From Herbaspirillum sp. RV1423 (GTDB lineage: Bacteria; Pseudomonadota; Gammaproteobacteria; Burkholderiales; Burkholderiaceae_D), in contig NZ_CBXX010000002.1 in the NCBI RefSeq assembly GCF_000577615.1, forward strand, positions 310,001-374,000: a DNA stretch of 64,000 bases. Reading direction: 5' to 3'. The position numbers and the translations under genes were made by a program. Position 1 is the stretch's first letter, and each line of letters begins with the position of its first letter. Shown piece by piece: positions 35,302 to 44,402 of the stretch. The notes beneath the pieces were generated by a model, which did not search any database, had not been told where the DNA came from, and saw only the letters and a list, made by a program, of their open reading frames with translations.

Positions 35302-35566
35302 CGAGAGGATTTACGGCATTGGATCGATTGCCGGATAAGGCTTCGTAACCTACGCAGTTGATCCAAGGTACGCGGGACATGCTCATTTTTTGAGCAAAGC
35401 GCTGAACAATAGGCACCACACCGAATTCCATCGGTGAAATAGAGTTATCCACAGCCTTGCACACAGGTTCTGTTGATAATGAGTCGCGCAAAGATATCCA
35501 AGATGACAGACGCGCAGCACTTTTTGACTTGAACCGTGTTTTCCATAGTTCGGCTCAAAATGGCCA

Positions 35567-36802
35567 TCATTGCGTCGCCTGGTTCTTCGGAACAGGTTCT
35601 TGCTTTTGCCAGAAATAAATCAAAAACAAGGCCCCGAGTGCAAATACTGCGCCGGCATAGAACGTCGTTGTCGAACCATGCATTTCCCAGAACCAACCTG
35701 CAATAACACTGGCAAGCAGCATAGCGAGACCGCTGACGAGGTTGAATACGCCAAATGCGGTTCCCTTGAACTCGCTAGGCGTCGTATCGGCTACCAGGGT
35801 AGTCAGGATACCTTCGCTGAATCCCATATGTAGTCCCCACAGCGCTACGCCCGCCATTAGTCCGCCGATTGAACTGAACTTCGCCAATGCCAGGTCAGCA
35901 AGGATAAGCAGCACGAGCCCGATACCCAACAGCGTAATTCGGCCGATACGATCCGACAGTTTCCCGACGGGATAAGCCGATAGCGCATAAAACAATGCCA
36001 TTACCACCATGACCGTGGGAACCCAGGTGGGAGCAAGACCAATTTGCTGCGCGCGTAATACCAGAAACGCTTCACTGAAACGGGCCAGTGTGAAAATGGC
36101 GCCGACGATGACGATCCACCAGTAGGAAGTGGAAAATTCCGGCAAAATGCTCCAGCGGATAGGGGCGCGAAATCGATGAATCGATGTATCTCGTACAGGC
36201 TCCTTGAGTCTGACGAGGATGATCCCCACCGAAATAAACGCAGGAATCACTGCAAACCACAATACGAGTTGGATGTTGCCTGAGAGCGCAGCCATAAGCA
36301 GGATCGCCACCAACGGGCCGAGGAACGCTCCCGCCGTATCCATTGACTGCCGCAGGCCAAAGCAAGCGCCACGTATTTCCGACGGTGCGATATCTGCGAT
36401 CAGAGCATCGCGCGGCGCATCTCGAATTCCTTTACCGATTCGATCCAAGAAACGCGCAGCAAATACAGTCTCCACCGAGGTGGCCAATGGGAACAGCGGC
36501 TTGGTCAGTGCGGCCAGGCCGTAACCCAGTAGCAGCAATCCCTTGCGGCGGCCGATCAGGTCGCTGATGGCGCCGGAGAAGACTTTGACGATCATCGCAG
36601 TTGCCTCGGCGGTGCCCTCGATCACGCCGACCGTCAAGGCACTCGCGCCAAGGGTGCCGACCATGAAAAGCGGCAGCAAGCTGTGAGTCAGTTCCGACGA
36701 AAGGTCCATGAAAAGGCTGACAAAGCCTAGCGCCCATATCGCACGAGGAATAGCGGGTTTTTTTAAGCCTGTCGCCGCAGAATCCGATTTGTGGATCGAC
36801 AT
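35567..36802 (-). CDS. Major facilitator superfamily transporter
   Basis: This 411-residue protein has twelve predicted membrane helices. The inter-helix motif after helix two is present (SGAISDLIGRRKGLLLLGYG), as is RIGKGIRDAPRDALIAD after helix four. ATG at 36802 follows AAAGG with seven bases spacing and gives MSIHKSDSAATGLKKP; the longer frame upstream lacks family features. The substrate is unknown. It is not obviously part of the signalling locus, since it lies on the opposite strand after the STAS gene. Confidence 0.85.
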   Translation of the reverse strand: MSIHKSDSAATGLKKPAIPRAIWALGFVSLFMDLSSELTHSLLPLFMVGTLGASALTVGVIEGTAEATAMIVKVFSGAISDLIGRRKGLLLLGYGLAALTKPLFPLATSVETVFAARFLDRIGKGIRDAPRDALIADIAPSEIRGACFGLRQSMDTAGAFLGPLVAILLMAALSGNIQLVLWFAVIPAFISVGIILVRLKEPVRDTSIHRFRAPIRWSILPEFSTSYWWIVIVGAIFTLARFSEAFLVLRAQQIGLAPTWVPTVMVVMALFYALSAYPVGKLSDRIGRITLLGIGLVLLILADLALAKFSSIGGLMAGVALWGLHMGFSEGILTTLVADTTPSEFKGTAFGVFNLVSGLAMLLASVIAGWFWEMHGSTTTFYAGAVFALGALFLIYFWQKQEPVPKNQATQ

Positions 36803-37819
36803 GTAGTGGCCTTTGTCGGAATATGTCTGTTGGAAGAATCCAGCGCTCGATCCAGTCAGAAGAAATCGGCCTGGCCAATACTTTTCGGTACAGCGAGACA
36901 ATGTGTTGGGCGATCCCGTCACCTGTCTTTGCACATGATGAATCATTTGCGGGTATTGTTTGATTCAGCGCTTCAATGCTACGCGTGTAAGAACCTTTTG
37001 TGTTGTAACACCAATCCGATGATTCGAGACGCCATCGGCTCGACAAGCATGTCACTTGATCTCCGGGCCGAGATTGAGTCATATCAAGGCAATTCCGAAG
37101 AGATGGCGTCGCCCCTGCTTTATCTGACGCAAATAATGGATACGCTTACAGTCGGTTTTGGTCGGTTTTTTTTTGATGCATTGCCGGATGCAACACTGCT
37201 CATCACCATATCCGACTCATCGCTTTCATCGCCGAGATTGGCGAACTGTTGTCCGACAGACCGATGATACGCAGTGAGCGCACCTCAACGGAGCAGAGTT
37301 CGAGATTATCTTCAGTATCTCGGGCGTGAATCTGATCGCGTTTGCAAACCAATGCGGTAGGTGGGATCACCTGATGAAATTGGGTGTCACGCCCGTACAA
37401 CAAGAGGTGCGAGATAGTTGAGTAATCTGCGTCAGGAAAAGATATGCTTCAAGCGGATATCCGTCTATTCATAATGAAAACAAAATAATAAACAGCAGCA
37501 TGAACAAGGGAATCGCAGACAGTCCAATTTTCCTGATCGCCGAGCTTGCATCTCAGGCCATGCCCATGTCGGGCGGTTGGCGTCTGGAGGCGCGGCTGAG
37601 ACTGGTAGTCGGTTTTTTGCGACGTGCAGGAGGCCTGTTTCGGGCAATGAATTTCTGAGCAGGATGGCGCGAAACAGGCAGCCAAGGATTGCTTAAAAAG
37701 GACGGAGATTCGCGTCGCCGTGCCTGGGAAGTCAATGAGGCCGTGATATCCGGCCGACTCGCTGTTTACATTCGTTTGTTCAATCAAGATCGACATTGGC
37801 TGGCTGCCTGGAGGAAGGT
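36803..37819. other. Gene-free stretch upstream of the MFS gene
   Basis: About 1 kb with no convincing coding frame on either strand. It contains an FNR-like 14-mer at 37074-37087 (TTGAGTCATATCAA, nine of ten positions), a T-rich run near 37165, and an inverted repeat with ten-base arms GCCTGTTTCG (37633-37642) and CGAAACAGGC (37670-37679). It ends at the ribosome site of the interrupted chemotaxis-receptor gene. Confidence 0.5.
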
Positions 37820-37888
37820 ATGAAAATCTCGCAATTGAAAATATCAACGCGCCTAATCATCGGTTTTTCATTGGTGTCGATCTTGCTG
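37820..37888 (+). pseudogene. 5' stub of a methyl-accepting chemotaxis protein gene
   Basis: After a GGAGG ribosome site, an ATG starts MKISQLKISTRLIIGFSLV, the characteristic N-terminus and first membrane helix of betaproteobacterial chemotaxis receptors. After residue 23 the translation stops resembling the family. This is also where the putative transposon end begins, so the gene appears cut by insertion. The remainder would lie beyond the far end of the element, outside the window. Confidence 0.7.
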
Positions 37889-37930
37889 AGGGTCGGCCGG
37901 GATTCGGGAAATTTTTGCAGGAATGATAGT
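37889..37930. repeat. Putative left terminal inverted repeat of the transposon
   Basis: The stretch begins GGGTCGGCCGGGATTCGGG at the point where the receptor homology ends and runs toward the tnpA stop. A GGG start and a position next to tnpA fit Tn3-family ends. The length is a guess because the partner repeat is not in the window. Confidence 0.4.
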
Positions 37931-37941
37931 AAGTTTATGAT

Positions 37942-40914
37942 TTAAAAGGAAAAACTTATTTTGTAATTGAGCGGTTCGGCCTGCCTGTCCAGATCCAATG
38001 GGTACTCGCCAAAACGATTAATATGAGCCCTCCGGTACGGCGCCATTCCACGCAAAATCTCCTCAGTAAGCTGGTAGCCCTTGGCTTGAAGGCGTTTCAA
38101 AATCTTCGACATGGTGTGTACGTTGTGCAAAATGACCATATTGGCCACCAGCTGGTTGTACTTGATCACTTTGCGTTGTTCGTGCCGGATATTTTCGGCA
38201 ATGATGCCATCGCCCCCGAAGAACAGCCATTTGACGAAGTCATTGAATTCCTCGCTCTTATTTGTCGCCGCATTGATCGTCTTGCGCAGTTCGGCGTCGT
38301 TGATGTATTTGAGTAAGAACATCGTCCGCACTGCCCTCCCAAGCTCACGAAACGCGTAATACAGGCGATTCTTCCTGCTTGCGGTGCCCAAGCGTCGAAG
38401 AATGGTCGAAGGAGCGATCTTTCCTGCTTTAATCGAGATTACGACGCGCAGCATGTCTTTCATGTGGCGGGCAATGAGTTCCCAGTCAATGTTGCCCCGG
38501 AAAAGACCGCCAATATGTTCATATTGATCGGTGCGATCAGCTCGGAAGAAAACCAGATCCTTGATGTTGCGAATACGGGGCATCAAGTTAATACCCAGGA
38601 GGTGCGCGAGCGCGAAGACGGGGGTGCTCTGCGCTTGGGTGTCACCATGTAGCGTATCGGGCTGAATATCCGACTGGTTGTAGATCAGTCCGTCCAGGAT
38701 ATAGACCGCCTCATAGACGCCGCACGGAATGAAATGGCTGAAAAGCGCGATGTACTTGTCAGAGACGTGGTAGTAGCCAATGCCTCCGTATCCGCCATAC
38801 CGGATGTGATACTCGGAGAGTAGGTTTTGCTCGAAGACGTTCCACTTGGTCCCATCCGCAGACGCACTTTTCCCACTTCCCCAGTAGCGAGGCAAGGAGA
38901 AGCGGTTATAGGCGTTGATCACCTTGACGATGGCCTTGTCTAACCGCTGTTCCGTGACGTGCTTCAGATTCAGCCAGGCGACCTGTTTGCGACTGAGCCC
39001 TTTGACTGAACGCGCCGTCTGCACGGGGCCCAAGTTGCATCCATAGCAAAACAAGGTGGTGATGAAGCGCTTTCGTGGATCATCGACCTTGGCTTCAAAT
39101 CCGGACAGCGGCCCAAAATACTTGTGGAGGTCAAGCCACTTTTCGGTTTCCGTGAGGATGTCCAGAATGCTTGCCTCACTCATTTCCGACGTAATGGCGT
39201 TGTCGACTGCATCCATGCCTTCAGGCGGTTTGGAACGCTCGGGCCGACGGATGACCACTCCGGATGAATCAAGATCGACGTACCCGTTCTCCGGAAAGCG
39301 CTGGTCGACCTGTTTGGCTAAGGAGCGCATCTGCTCCTTTAAGTCGGCCACGAAAAGATCCGGATCAACTGGAAGCCCCATCATTTCGCCGTAGATCTGC
39401 ACCTCGGATTCATATTGCTCCCAGCTTACCAGGTGACTGCGGTAGTCATCGTACTCGCCGCTATGTTCGACGTAGAGGTCCCCGGATTTGAGTTCGTCCA
39501 TGACTGCGCTGAACACCGCCAATTCAAAATATTTTCGATGGAAATGCGGCTCCGGATCATCCTGCCGCTTTCCGAACACCAAGACGCGCCACTTCTCCGG
39601 AAGCCATTCCAAGTCAAGTTCGGTGATACCCGACTCATGGCAAGGCAGTTGCTCCCGATGGCTCGTGCGGTAGTTCTGCAGAAAGCTGATCGCCTCGATG
39701 AGGCTGTCATCTTGGGAGCTGGATCGCAGGCTCAGCGCCTCAATGCACTTGAAGAACAGGCTGCGCTTGGGCGTATAACCACTTAGCATGAATGGGAAGT
39801 AGTTGTTCCCTGCGAAGGCCATATGCTCATCGCATTGGCTGATCCATCTTTCGTAATCGCCATCTAGTGATTCATCAACCCGAGCGATTTTTTGCTCGCC
39901 GTCGCCGTCTTCACTGAGTACGCTAAGAACGTCTCTAAACTGGCCGATCAAACGCTCGGTCTGCTGGGAATGCTGCAGGTGGTATTGACGCAGTCGCTCT
40001 TCGGCTGTGTTGTGCAAATTTCTCACAGACTTGACGAAGATATCGGCGATATCGTCCATCGCCTTCTCCAACTGGGTCTGAATCAATAGAACTGCTAGGG
40101 TATAACGCTTGATCGGCTTCATCGCGCGCATTTCAGCCAGGTCCAATGCCCGCGCTTCCAACGTCATTTGTTCCCGTTTGCTCGCCGCAATATGCTGGGT
40201 GCTCGGCAATCCACGAGCCATTTCCATCATGTTATCCACGTGCTGAAGGAAGTCAGTGACTTCCCTTACGTTTGGCTGTTTCGGCTCCCGCTTAAGACCG
40301 TCCCAGACGCTGCGTCCTGGCTGTGAAGAAAGAACCATGTCCAGGCGTTCTATGGTGCTGGGCTGGAGAACACCGCCGACACTTTTATAAATCTGTTCGT
40401 TCACAGCGCTGCGGCATTTTTTGGCTAGCCGCAGAAGAATGGTAAATCCGGGGAGCTCGTACTTACGCTGAATGAGTTCTTCAATCAAGACATTGACGAT
40501 GTCAGCCAGTTCTTGCTTGGTCTGGGCTGCCTGTGTCGCAGCATCTTCTAGCCATTTCCCGGCTTTCGGATCGAGTTGGCGCCGCCCCAGATACGTGCGT
40601 ATTTTTTGATGATGAAGAGTCCGGCTCCCAGACAAGTCATATTGAGCCACGACCTGCTTGGAGGGCCTGCGCAGCGACGCCTGGTCACAGATGTGGTCAA
40701 TGATTTCCTTCGGAACCGTAGACAAGGAACCAAAGTGCCCAAGACGCTGGAATAACTTTAACTGAATCAGCATAAAGCATCGAGGTCCTACCTGACGATA
40801 TTGGCCGAAAACAAATTCAATTTCCGTGTTGGATGGCGTGTAGACAGCTGTCAGCTCTTCCAAGGTATATTCAGCCTTTAGCCGCGGATAAGCTGTTTCA
40901 TGGACGGCCGTCAT
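37942..40914 (-). CDS. tnpA: Tn3-family transposase
   Basis: This 990-residue transposase has the N-terminal DUF4158-type region and the large C-terminal DDE Tn3 domain. Recognisable parts are YWGSGKSASADGTKW with a catalytic aspartate, GVYEAVYILDGLIYNQS, PDTLHGDTQAQSTPVFALAHLLG with the second aspartate, and the late NMVILHNVHTMSKIL. The length is full and the frame is open throughout. It reads toward the presumed left end. The pairing with tnpT/tnpS argues for the Tn4651 branch. Confidence 0.95.
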   Translation of the reverse strand: MTAVHETAYPRLKAEYTLEELTAVYTPSNTEIEFVFGQYRQVGPRCFMLIQLKLFQRLGHFGSLSTVPKEIIDHICDQASLRRPSKQVVAQYDLSGSRTLHHQKIRTYLGRRQLDPKAGKWLEDAATQAAQTKQELADIVNVLIEELIQRKYELPGFTILLRLAKKCRSAVNEQIYKSVGGVLQPSTIERLDMVLSSQPGRSVWDGLKREPKQPNVREVTDFLQHVDNMMEMARGLPSTQHIAASKREQMTLEARALDLAEMRAMKPIKRYTLAVLLIQTQLEKAMDDIADIFVKSVRNLHNTAEERLRQYHLQHSQQTERLIGQFRDVLSVLSEDGDGEQKIARVDESLDGDYERWISQCDEHMAFAGNNYFPFMLSGYTPKRSLFFKCIEALSLRSSSQDDSLIEAISFLQNYRTSHREQLPCHESGITELDLEWLPEKWRVLVFGKRQDDPEPHFHRKYFELAVFSAVMDELKSGDLYVEHSGEYDDYRSHLVSWEQYESEVQIYGEMMGLPVDPDLFVADLKEQMRSLAKQVDQRFPENGYVDLDSSGVVIRRPERSKPPEGMDAVDNAITSEMSEASILDILTETEKWLDLHKYFGPLSGFEAKVDDPRKRFITTLFCYGCNLGPVQTARSVKGLSRKQVAWLNLKHVTEQRLDKAIVKVINAYNRFSLPRYWGSGKSASADGTKWNVFEQNLLSEYHIRYGGYGGIGYYHVSDKYIALFSHFIPCGVYEAVYILDGLIYNQSDIQPDTLHGDTQAQSTPVFALAHLLGINLMPRIRNIKDLVFFRADRTDQYEHIGGLFRGNIDWELIARHMKDMLRVVISIKAGKIAPSTILRRLGTASRKNRLYYAFRELGRAVRTMFLLKYINDAELRKTINAATNKSEEFNDFVKWLFFGGDGIIAENIRHEQRKVIKYNQLVANMVILHNVHTMSKILKRLQAKGYQLTEEILRGMAPYRRAHINRFGEYPLDLDRQAEPLNYKISFSF

Positions 40915-41135
40915 GCGACGCCGCCTTGCTGGTTACGGTGAGAGAGTTTTTCGATCATGGTGGGCACGTTATCGTTAAAATCAGAAACCAACCGATTAAT
41001 ACATCGACCAAACAATGCATCTGATTCCGCAAACATGCACTAACGCCGAGCCCATTGTCAACGGCAAGAATTCACATTCACGAAGGTCGCCTGCGATTTG
41101 ATCCGGCTTGAGCTACAACATGTCAATATTGCGAC

Positions 41136-41176
41136 CACGAAATGGTATAAATCGCGGCACGAAATAGATTAAATCG
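41136..41176. repeat. Tandem 19-base operator-like repeats upstream of the AbrB-like gene
   Basis: CACGAAATGGTATAAATCG (41136-41154) and CACGAAATAGATTAAATCG (41158-41176) are identical at 16 of 19 positions and start 22 bases apart, two helical turns. Each has a CACGA...TCG(TG) palindromic frame. They lie 38 bases before the small gene start, a good position for autoregulation. Confidence 0.6.
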
Positions 41177-41214
41177 TGGCTGTTACCCTTCGCATTTCAC
41201 ACTTGAGGATCTGC

Positions 41215-41439
41215 ATGAGGAAGTCCAAAATTCGCTCCTATTCGACCCGTATTGAGAAAGGCGGCAAGATCTCTTTTCCCAGCTTTATCTTCGGCTGGAA
41301 GGTCGGTCAACGTGTTTATTTTTCCGTAAAAGATGGTGGCGTGCGTCTGGCCGCAAAGCCTTGCGGACTGCACAACGGCCGAATTTTATCGACACGGCTC
41401 GTCAAGAAATTTAGCAGCAAACATTTCAAGGTGGCTTGA
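41215..41439 (+). CDS. Small AbrB-like protein
   Basis: This 74-residue basic protein reads MRKSKIRSYSTRIEKGGKI followed by GWKVGQRVYFSVKDGGVRL, which resembles the swapped-hairpin AbrB/MazE DNA-binding fold (R-x-D/E-K-x-G-R-I ... G-x-x-V). GAGG lies eight bases upstream of the ATG at 41215; longer upstream frames would remove the operators from the promoter. It could be an antitoxin or a regulator. No toxin gene is visible next to it, so the function is open. Confidence 0.6.
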   Translation: MRKSKIRSYSTRIEKGGKISFPSFIFGWKVGQRVYFSVKDGGVRLAAKPCGLHNGRILSTRLVKKFSSKHFKVA

Positions 41440-41506
41440 TAGCTATCCGATAGCTTCACGATAGCCATTGTGTGACGCTCCCGAGAAGCGCGGAAACGAC
41501 CTCAGA

Positions 41507-41521
41507 CTTTTGTCACTAAAG
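41507..41521. repeat. 15-base direct repeat, copy 1 (CTTTTGTCACTAAAG)
   Basis: The same 15 bases recur at 42154-42168, so the two copies flank the DUF4148 gene 647 bases apart. Each has CTTT/AAAG ends in inverted orientation. The role is unknown. Confidence 0.45.
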
Positions 41522-41716
41522 CCGGTGCTGCGCGATGCAAGAGTCGGCGGGCAACAGGAGGAGATGCATTACCTATATGTAATCGAGCTGCAATGCAGCT
41601 GTTTGCCGTCACTCCTTAAAATTCATTTCAACGATCAGCCACCAAAATAAATGACGGAACTGATCGATCCCGGCCTCATTGCGTGGGCTTCTTGAAATGT
41701 TTTATGGAGAGTCGAT

Positions 41717-42052
41717 ATGACTACTGCTACAACCTCTCGTATTTTCTTCTTTTCCCTGCTGACACTGGCGGCCAGTACAGCATTTGCCCAAACCACCGCC
41801 TCAGACATCAGTCAGCGTGATGCCGCGAATGTCAGCGCACGTAATAACTATCCCGTCGTGCAGTTCGCCAGCACCAAGACTCGCGCTGACGTGCTCGCCG
41901 AACTCAAGCAGGCCCAGAAGGACGGATTAATCACAAATGGCAACGATTACCCGATCGTTCGTCAAGCATCTTCCCCGAGGGCACGTGCTGAGACGAAGCA
42001 TGAAGTATCAGAGGCGAGTAGTTTCATGCCGTCCCTGTATCAGGGGGCTTAA
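41717..42052 (+). CDS. DUF4148-domain exported protein
   Basis: This 111-residue protein has a clear signal peptide ending near TAFAQ and a DUF4148-like core with TRADVLAELKQAQKDGLITNGNDYPIV. This family is common in Burkholderiales and often expanded near metal or stress genes; its function is not known. ATGGAGAGTCGAT precedes the start. It is followed by a strong intrinsic terminator. Confidence 0.82.
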   Translation: MTTATTSRIFFFSLLTLAASTAFAQTTASDISQRDAANVSARNNYPVVQFASTKTRADVLAELKQAQKDGLITNGNDYPIVRQASSPRARAETKHEVSEASSFMPSLYQGA

Positions 42053-42102
42053 GGAATCTAGCGTTCGCGCTGGCTGGCGCAGACGGCTTCTTTCCTGACT
42101 TG

Positions 42103-42136
42103 ACCACCGCCCGTTCGACGGCGCGGTGGTTTTTTA
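42103..42136 (+). terminator. Intrinsic terminator after the DUF4148 gene
   Basis: An eight-base stem ACCACCGC / GCGGTGGT with a 12-base loop is followed directly by a run of six T residues. It lies about 50 bases past the DUF4148 stop and could also limit readthrough into the convergent copS end. Confidence 0.8.
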
Positions 42137-42153
42137 TCGAAGGCGACAAAACC

Positions 42154-42168
42154 CTTTTGTCACTAAAG
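42154..42168. repeat. 15-base direct repeat, copy 2 (CTTTTGTCACTAAAG)
   Basis: Second copy of the element at 41507-41521. It lies between the terminator and the end of copS. Confidence 0.45.
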
Positions 42169-42178
42169 GACGCCAGCC

Positions 42179-43558
42179 TCACACAGCAGCATTGGGAAAC
42201 AGCAGCGTGAATCTAGTTTTACCCTGTGTGGACTGTACAGACACCTCGCCTTGATGGGCGCGCATGATGGCTTTTGTGATGGACAGCCCTAAACCAGCAG
42301 AATCAGAGTCCAGCTTGGTACGGGCCTTGTCCGCCCGATAAAAACGGTCAAACAAATGAGGAAGATGTTCAGATGGTATCTCCAGACCATCATTTTCGAC
42401 ATGCACGCTGATGTCCTTCTCTGACCTGTCGATCGATACCGCAATGGTTCCTGCCGCCGGCGTATAACGCATGGCGTTGGAAATCAGGTTGCTCAATGCT
42501 CTGCGCACCATCAGGCGATCGCCTCGAATCGAGGCGTCCCCTGCAAGCCGCATCAGGACATTCTTTTCTTCTGCCAGCGCGTCGTAAAAATCGAATAGCT
42601 CAGAAATCTCTTCTTGCAGACTCAGTCGCTCATAGCTGGGCAAGGTAATACCGTTCTCTGTTTGCGCCAAGAACAGCATATCGGAAATGGTCCGGGCGAG
42701 CCGCTGTAACTCCTCGGCATTCGACGAAAGGATGTCGCGATAGGCCTCATTGGTACGCTGCTGCGTCAGGACAACATCTGTCTGGGTCAGCAAATTGGTA
42801 ATGGGCGTGCGCAACTCGTGGGCGATATCAGTCGAAAAGTTCGTGATGCGATTGAAATCGCGCTGCAATCGTTCCAGCATGGCGTTGAGCTTGGCCGCGA
42901 GATCGGCAATTTCGATAGGCAGCATCTCGACGGACATGCGTTCACCGAAGTTATGAGAAGAGACTGCTTGTACTTTGTCCGACATCGCGCGCAAGGGGGC
43001 TAGCCCACGGCGCGCCGCCCACCAGCTCAGGAGCACAACAATTAAGGCTGAACCCGCGATGTAGAGAACAAGGGTGGTCTGGAAATTGCGCATGAAGTGA
43101 TCATGGATCTCGGTGTCAACCGCCACAATGACTTGCAGTTCTCGACCGCTTTGATCATCCTTCAGACGGGCTTTGATCGCTTGGAACTCTTGGTGCTCGC
43201 CCACAGGCACCGCAAAGGAACGACCCGGCACGGCAGACTGTGCAGCAGCGAGCATCGAGGCGGCAGCATTGCCCAGTGTCGAATACAAGGCCTGTCCGCT
43301 CAGTGAGCTGATGTGAACGTAAAAGCCCGGATGGTTGTGTAACGCCTCCCCAAAGGTCGAGGTAATGGCGTCAGCGCCTCTTTCATTGACCACCATGCGG
43401 ATGAGCTGCAGTTCTTTTTCCAGCAGTTGCTCATCCTGATCGGTGAAGTGCTTGGCCACGGTCGAGATGATGAGCAGGCCCAGTCCGACCAACACTGCTG
43501 TCGATGCTAAGGCGAACAAGGCAGTCAGGCGGACCGTCAGCGAGCGTTGACGGATCAC
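42179..43558 (-). CDS. copS: Copper-responsive sensor histidine kinase
   Basis: This 459-residue heavy-metal sensor kinase has membrane helices near residues 12-33 and 160-182 with a periplasmic sensor between, then HAMP, a HisKA domain with His247 in [14 protein letters not shown], and a HATPase domain with SNAMRYTP and [13 protein letters not shown]. This is the CusS/CopS/IrlS pattern. Its GTG start overlaps the copR stop (GTGA), so it is co-translated with the regulator. The periplasmic part has few histidines, so metal specificity rests mainly on context. Confidence 0.92.
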   Translation of the reverse strand: MIRQRSLTVRLTALFALASTAVLVGLGLLIISTVAKHFTDQDEQLLEKELQLIRMVVNERGADAITSTFGEALHNHPGFYVHISSLSGQALYSTLGNAAASMLAAAQSAVPGRSFAVPVGEHQEFQAIKARLKDDQSGRELQVIVAVDTEIHDHFMRNFQTTLVLYIAGSALIVVLLSWWAARRGLAPLRAMSDKVQAVSSHNFGERMSVEMLPIEIADLAAKLNAMLERLQRDFNRITNFSTDIAHELRTPITNLLTQTDVVLTQQRTNEAYRDILSSNAEELQRLARTISDMLFLAQTENGITLPSYERLSLQEEISELFDFYDALAEEKNVLMRLAGDASIRGDRLMVRRALSNLISNAMRYTPAAGTIAVSIDRSEKDISVHVENDGLEIPSEHLPHLFDRFYRADKARTKLDSDSAGLGLSITKAIMRAHQGEVSVQSTQGKTRFTLLFPNAAV

Positions 43559-44250
43559 GTGGCGCTCTCCGTGTGCTCAGGGGCATCCAGGATGTAGCCG
43601 ACACCTCGAACAGTCAAAATTAACTTTTCGTCAAAACCATCATCGACTTTCGCCCGAAGGCGGCGAATCGCCACGTCAATGACATTGGTGTCGCTATTAA
43701 AGTTGATGTCCCAGATCTGGGAGGCGATCAGGGAGCGAGGCAAAACTTCTCCTCGGCGCCTGGCCAGGAACTCCAATAGCGCGAATTCCTTGTTCGTGAG
43801 TACCAGTTTGCGGCCGCCCCGGCTTGCCGTGCGGCGCGGTAGGTCCAGCACGAGGTCGGCTACCGTCAGGCGATCTTGCAATACAGCGCTACTCCCTCGA
43901 CGCAGCAAGGTGCGCACCCGTGCCAACAGCTCGGAAAAAGCGAACGGTTTGACCAGATAATCATCCGCACCCATTTCCAGCCCCTTCACGCGGTCCGACA
44001 CGCTATCGCGCGCCGTCAGAAACAGCACTGGGACCGTTTTTTGCGCTTCACGCAAAGACTGAACAATGCGCCAGCCGTCGACGTCGGGCAGCATCACATC
44101 AAGGACGACCAGGTCGTAAGGTTCCGTCATCGCCAGATGGTAGCCATCCAGCCCGTTTTTGGCCAGATCAACAACGAAGCCGGCTTCGCTGAGCCCGCGC
44201 TGGATGTATTCGCCGGTTTTCGGCTCATCCTCAACGACAAGAAGTTTCAT
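43555..44250 (-). CDS. copR: Copper-responsive response regulator
   Basis: This 231-residue OmpR-type regulator has the phospho-acceptor Asp51 in [14 protein letters not shown], a C-terminal winged helix ending in [19 protein letters not shown], and belongs to the CusR/CopR/IrlR heavy-metal group. The start [17 protein letters not shown] at 44250 is the family N-terminus; a longer frame upstream runs into the promoter. It is divergent from copA, and a perfect palindrome in the shared promoter is its likely binding site. Confidence 0.94.
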   Translation of the reverse strand: MKLLVVEDEPKTGEYIQRGLSEAGFVVDLAKNGLDGYHLAMTEPYDLVVLDVMLPDVDGWRIVQSLREAQKTVPVLFLTARDSVSDRVKGLEMGADDYLVKPFAFSELLARVRTLLRRGSSAVLQDRLTVADLVLDLPRRTASRGGRKLVLTNKEFALLEFLARRRGEVLPRSLIASQIWDINFNSDTNVIDVAIRRLRAKVDDGFDEKLILTVRGVGYILDAPEHTESAT

Positions 44251-44306
44251 AGTAGCAATGAGTAAGAAGATGAACACATGGTACGTGCAGTTGATGGGAA
44301 TGACGA

Positions 44307-44330
44307 GATCATTACAGGAATGTAATGATC
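44307..44330. promoter_or_regulatory. cop box between copR and copA
   Basis: A perfect palindrome with ten-base arms GATCATTACA and TGTAATGATC and a four-base GGAA spacer. It contains the core TTACANNNNTGTAA expected for CopR/CusR-type regulators. It sits 57 bases upstream of copR and 73 bases upstream of copA, so it can serve both directions. Confidence 0.75.
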
Positions 44331-44402
44331 GGGTAATCCAACTGATCGCCGGCACTCTTTATCATCAGCGGCATATATCCTCACCTCGGAGAAGTCCATC
44401 CT

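Noticed and set aside
35225-35491. Minus-strand frame with SPMEFGVVPIVQRFAQKM, resembling the N-terminus of some IS transposases
   Set aside because: The resemblance covers about 25 residues only and no terminal repeats or further transposase parts were found, so a remnant cannot be claimed.
37449-37847. 132-codon minus-strand open frame before the chemotaxis-receptor stub
   Set aside because: No domain, poor codon pattern, and it covers the ribosome site and start of the receptor gene on the other strand.
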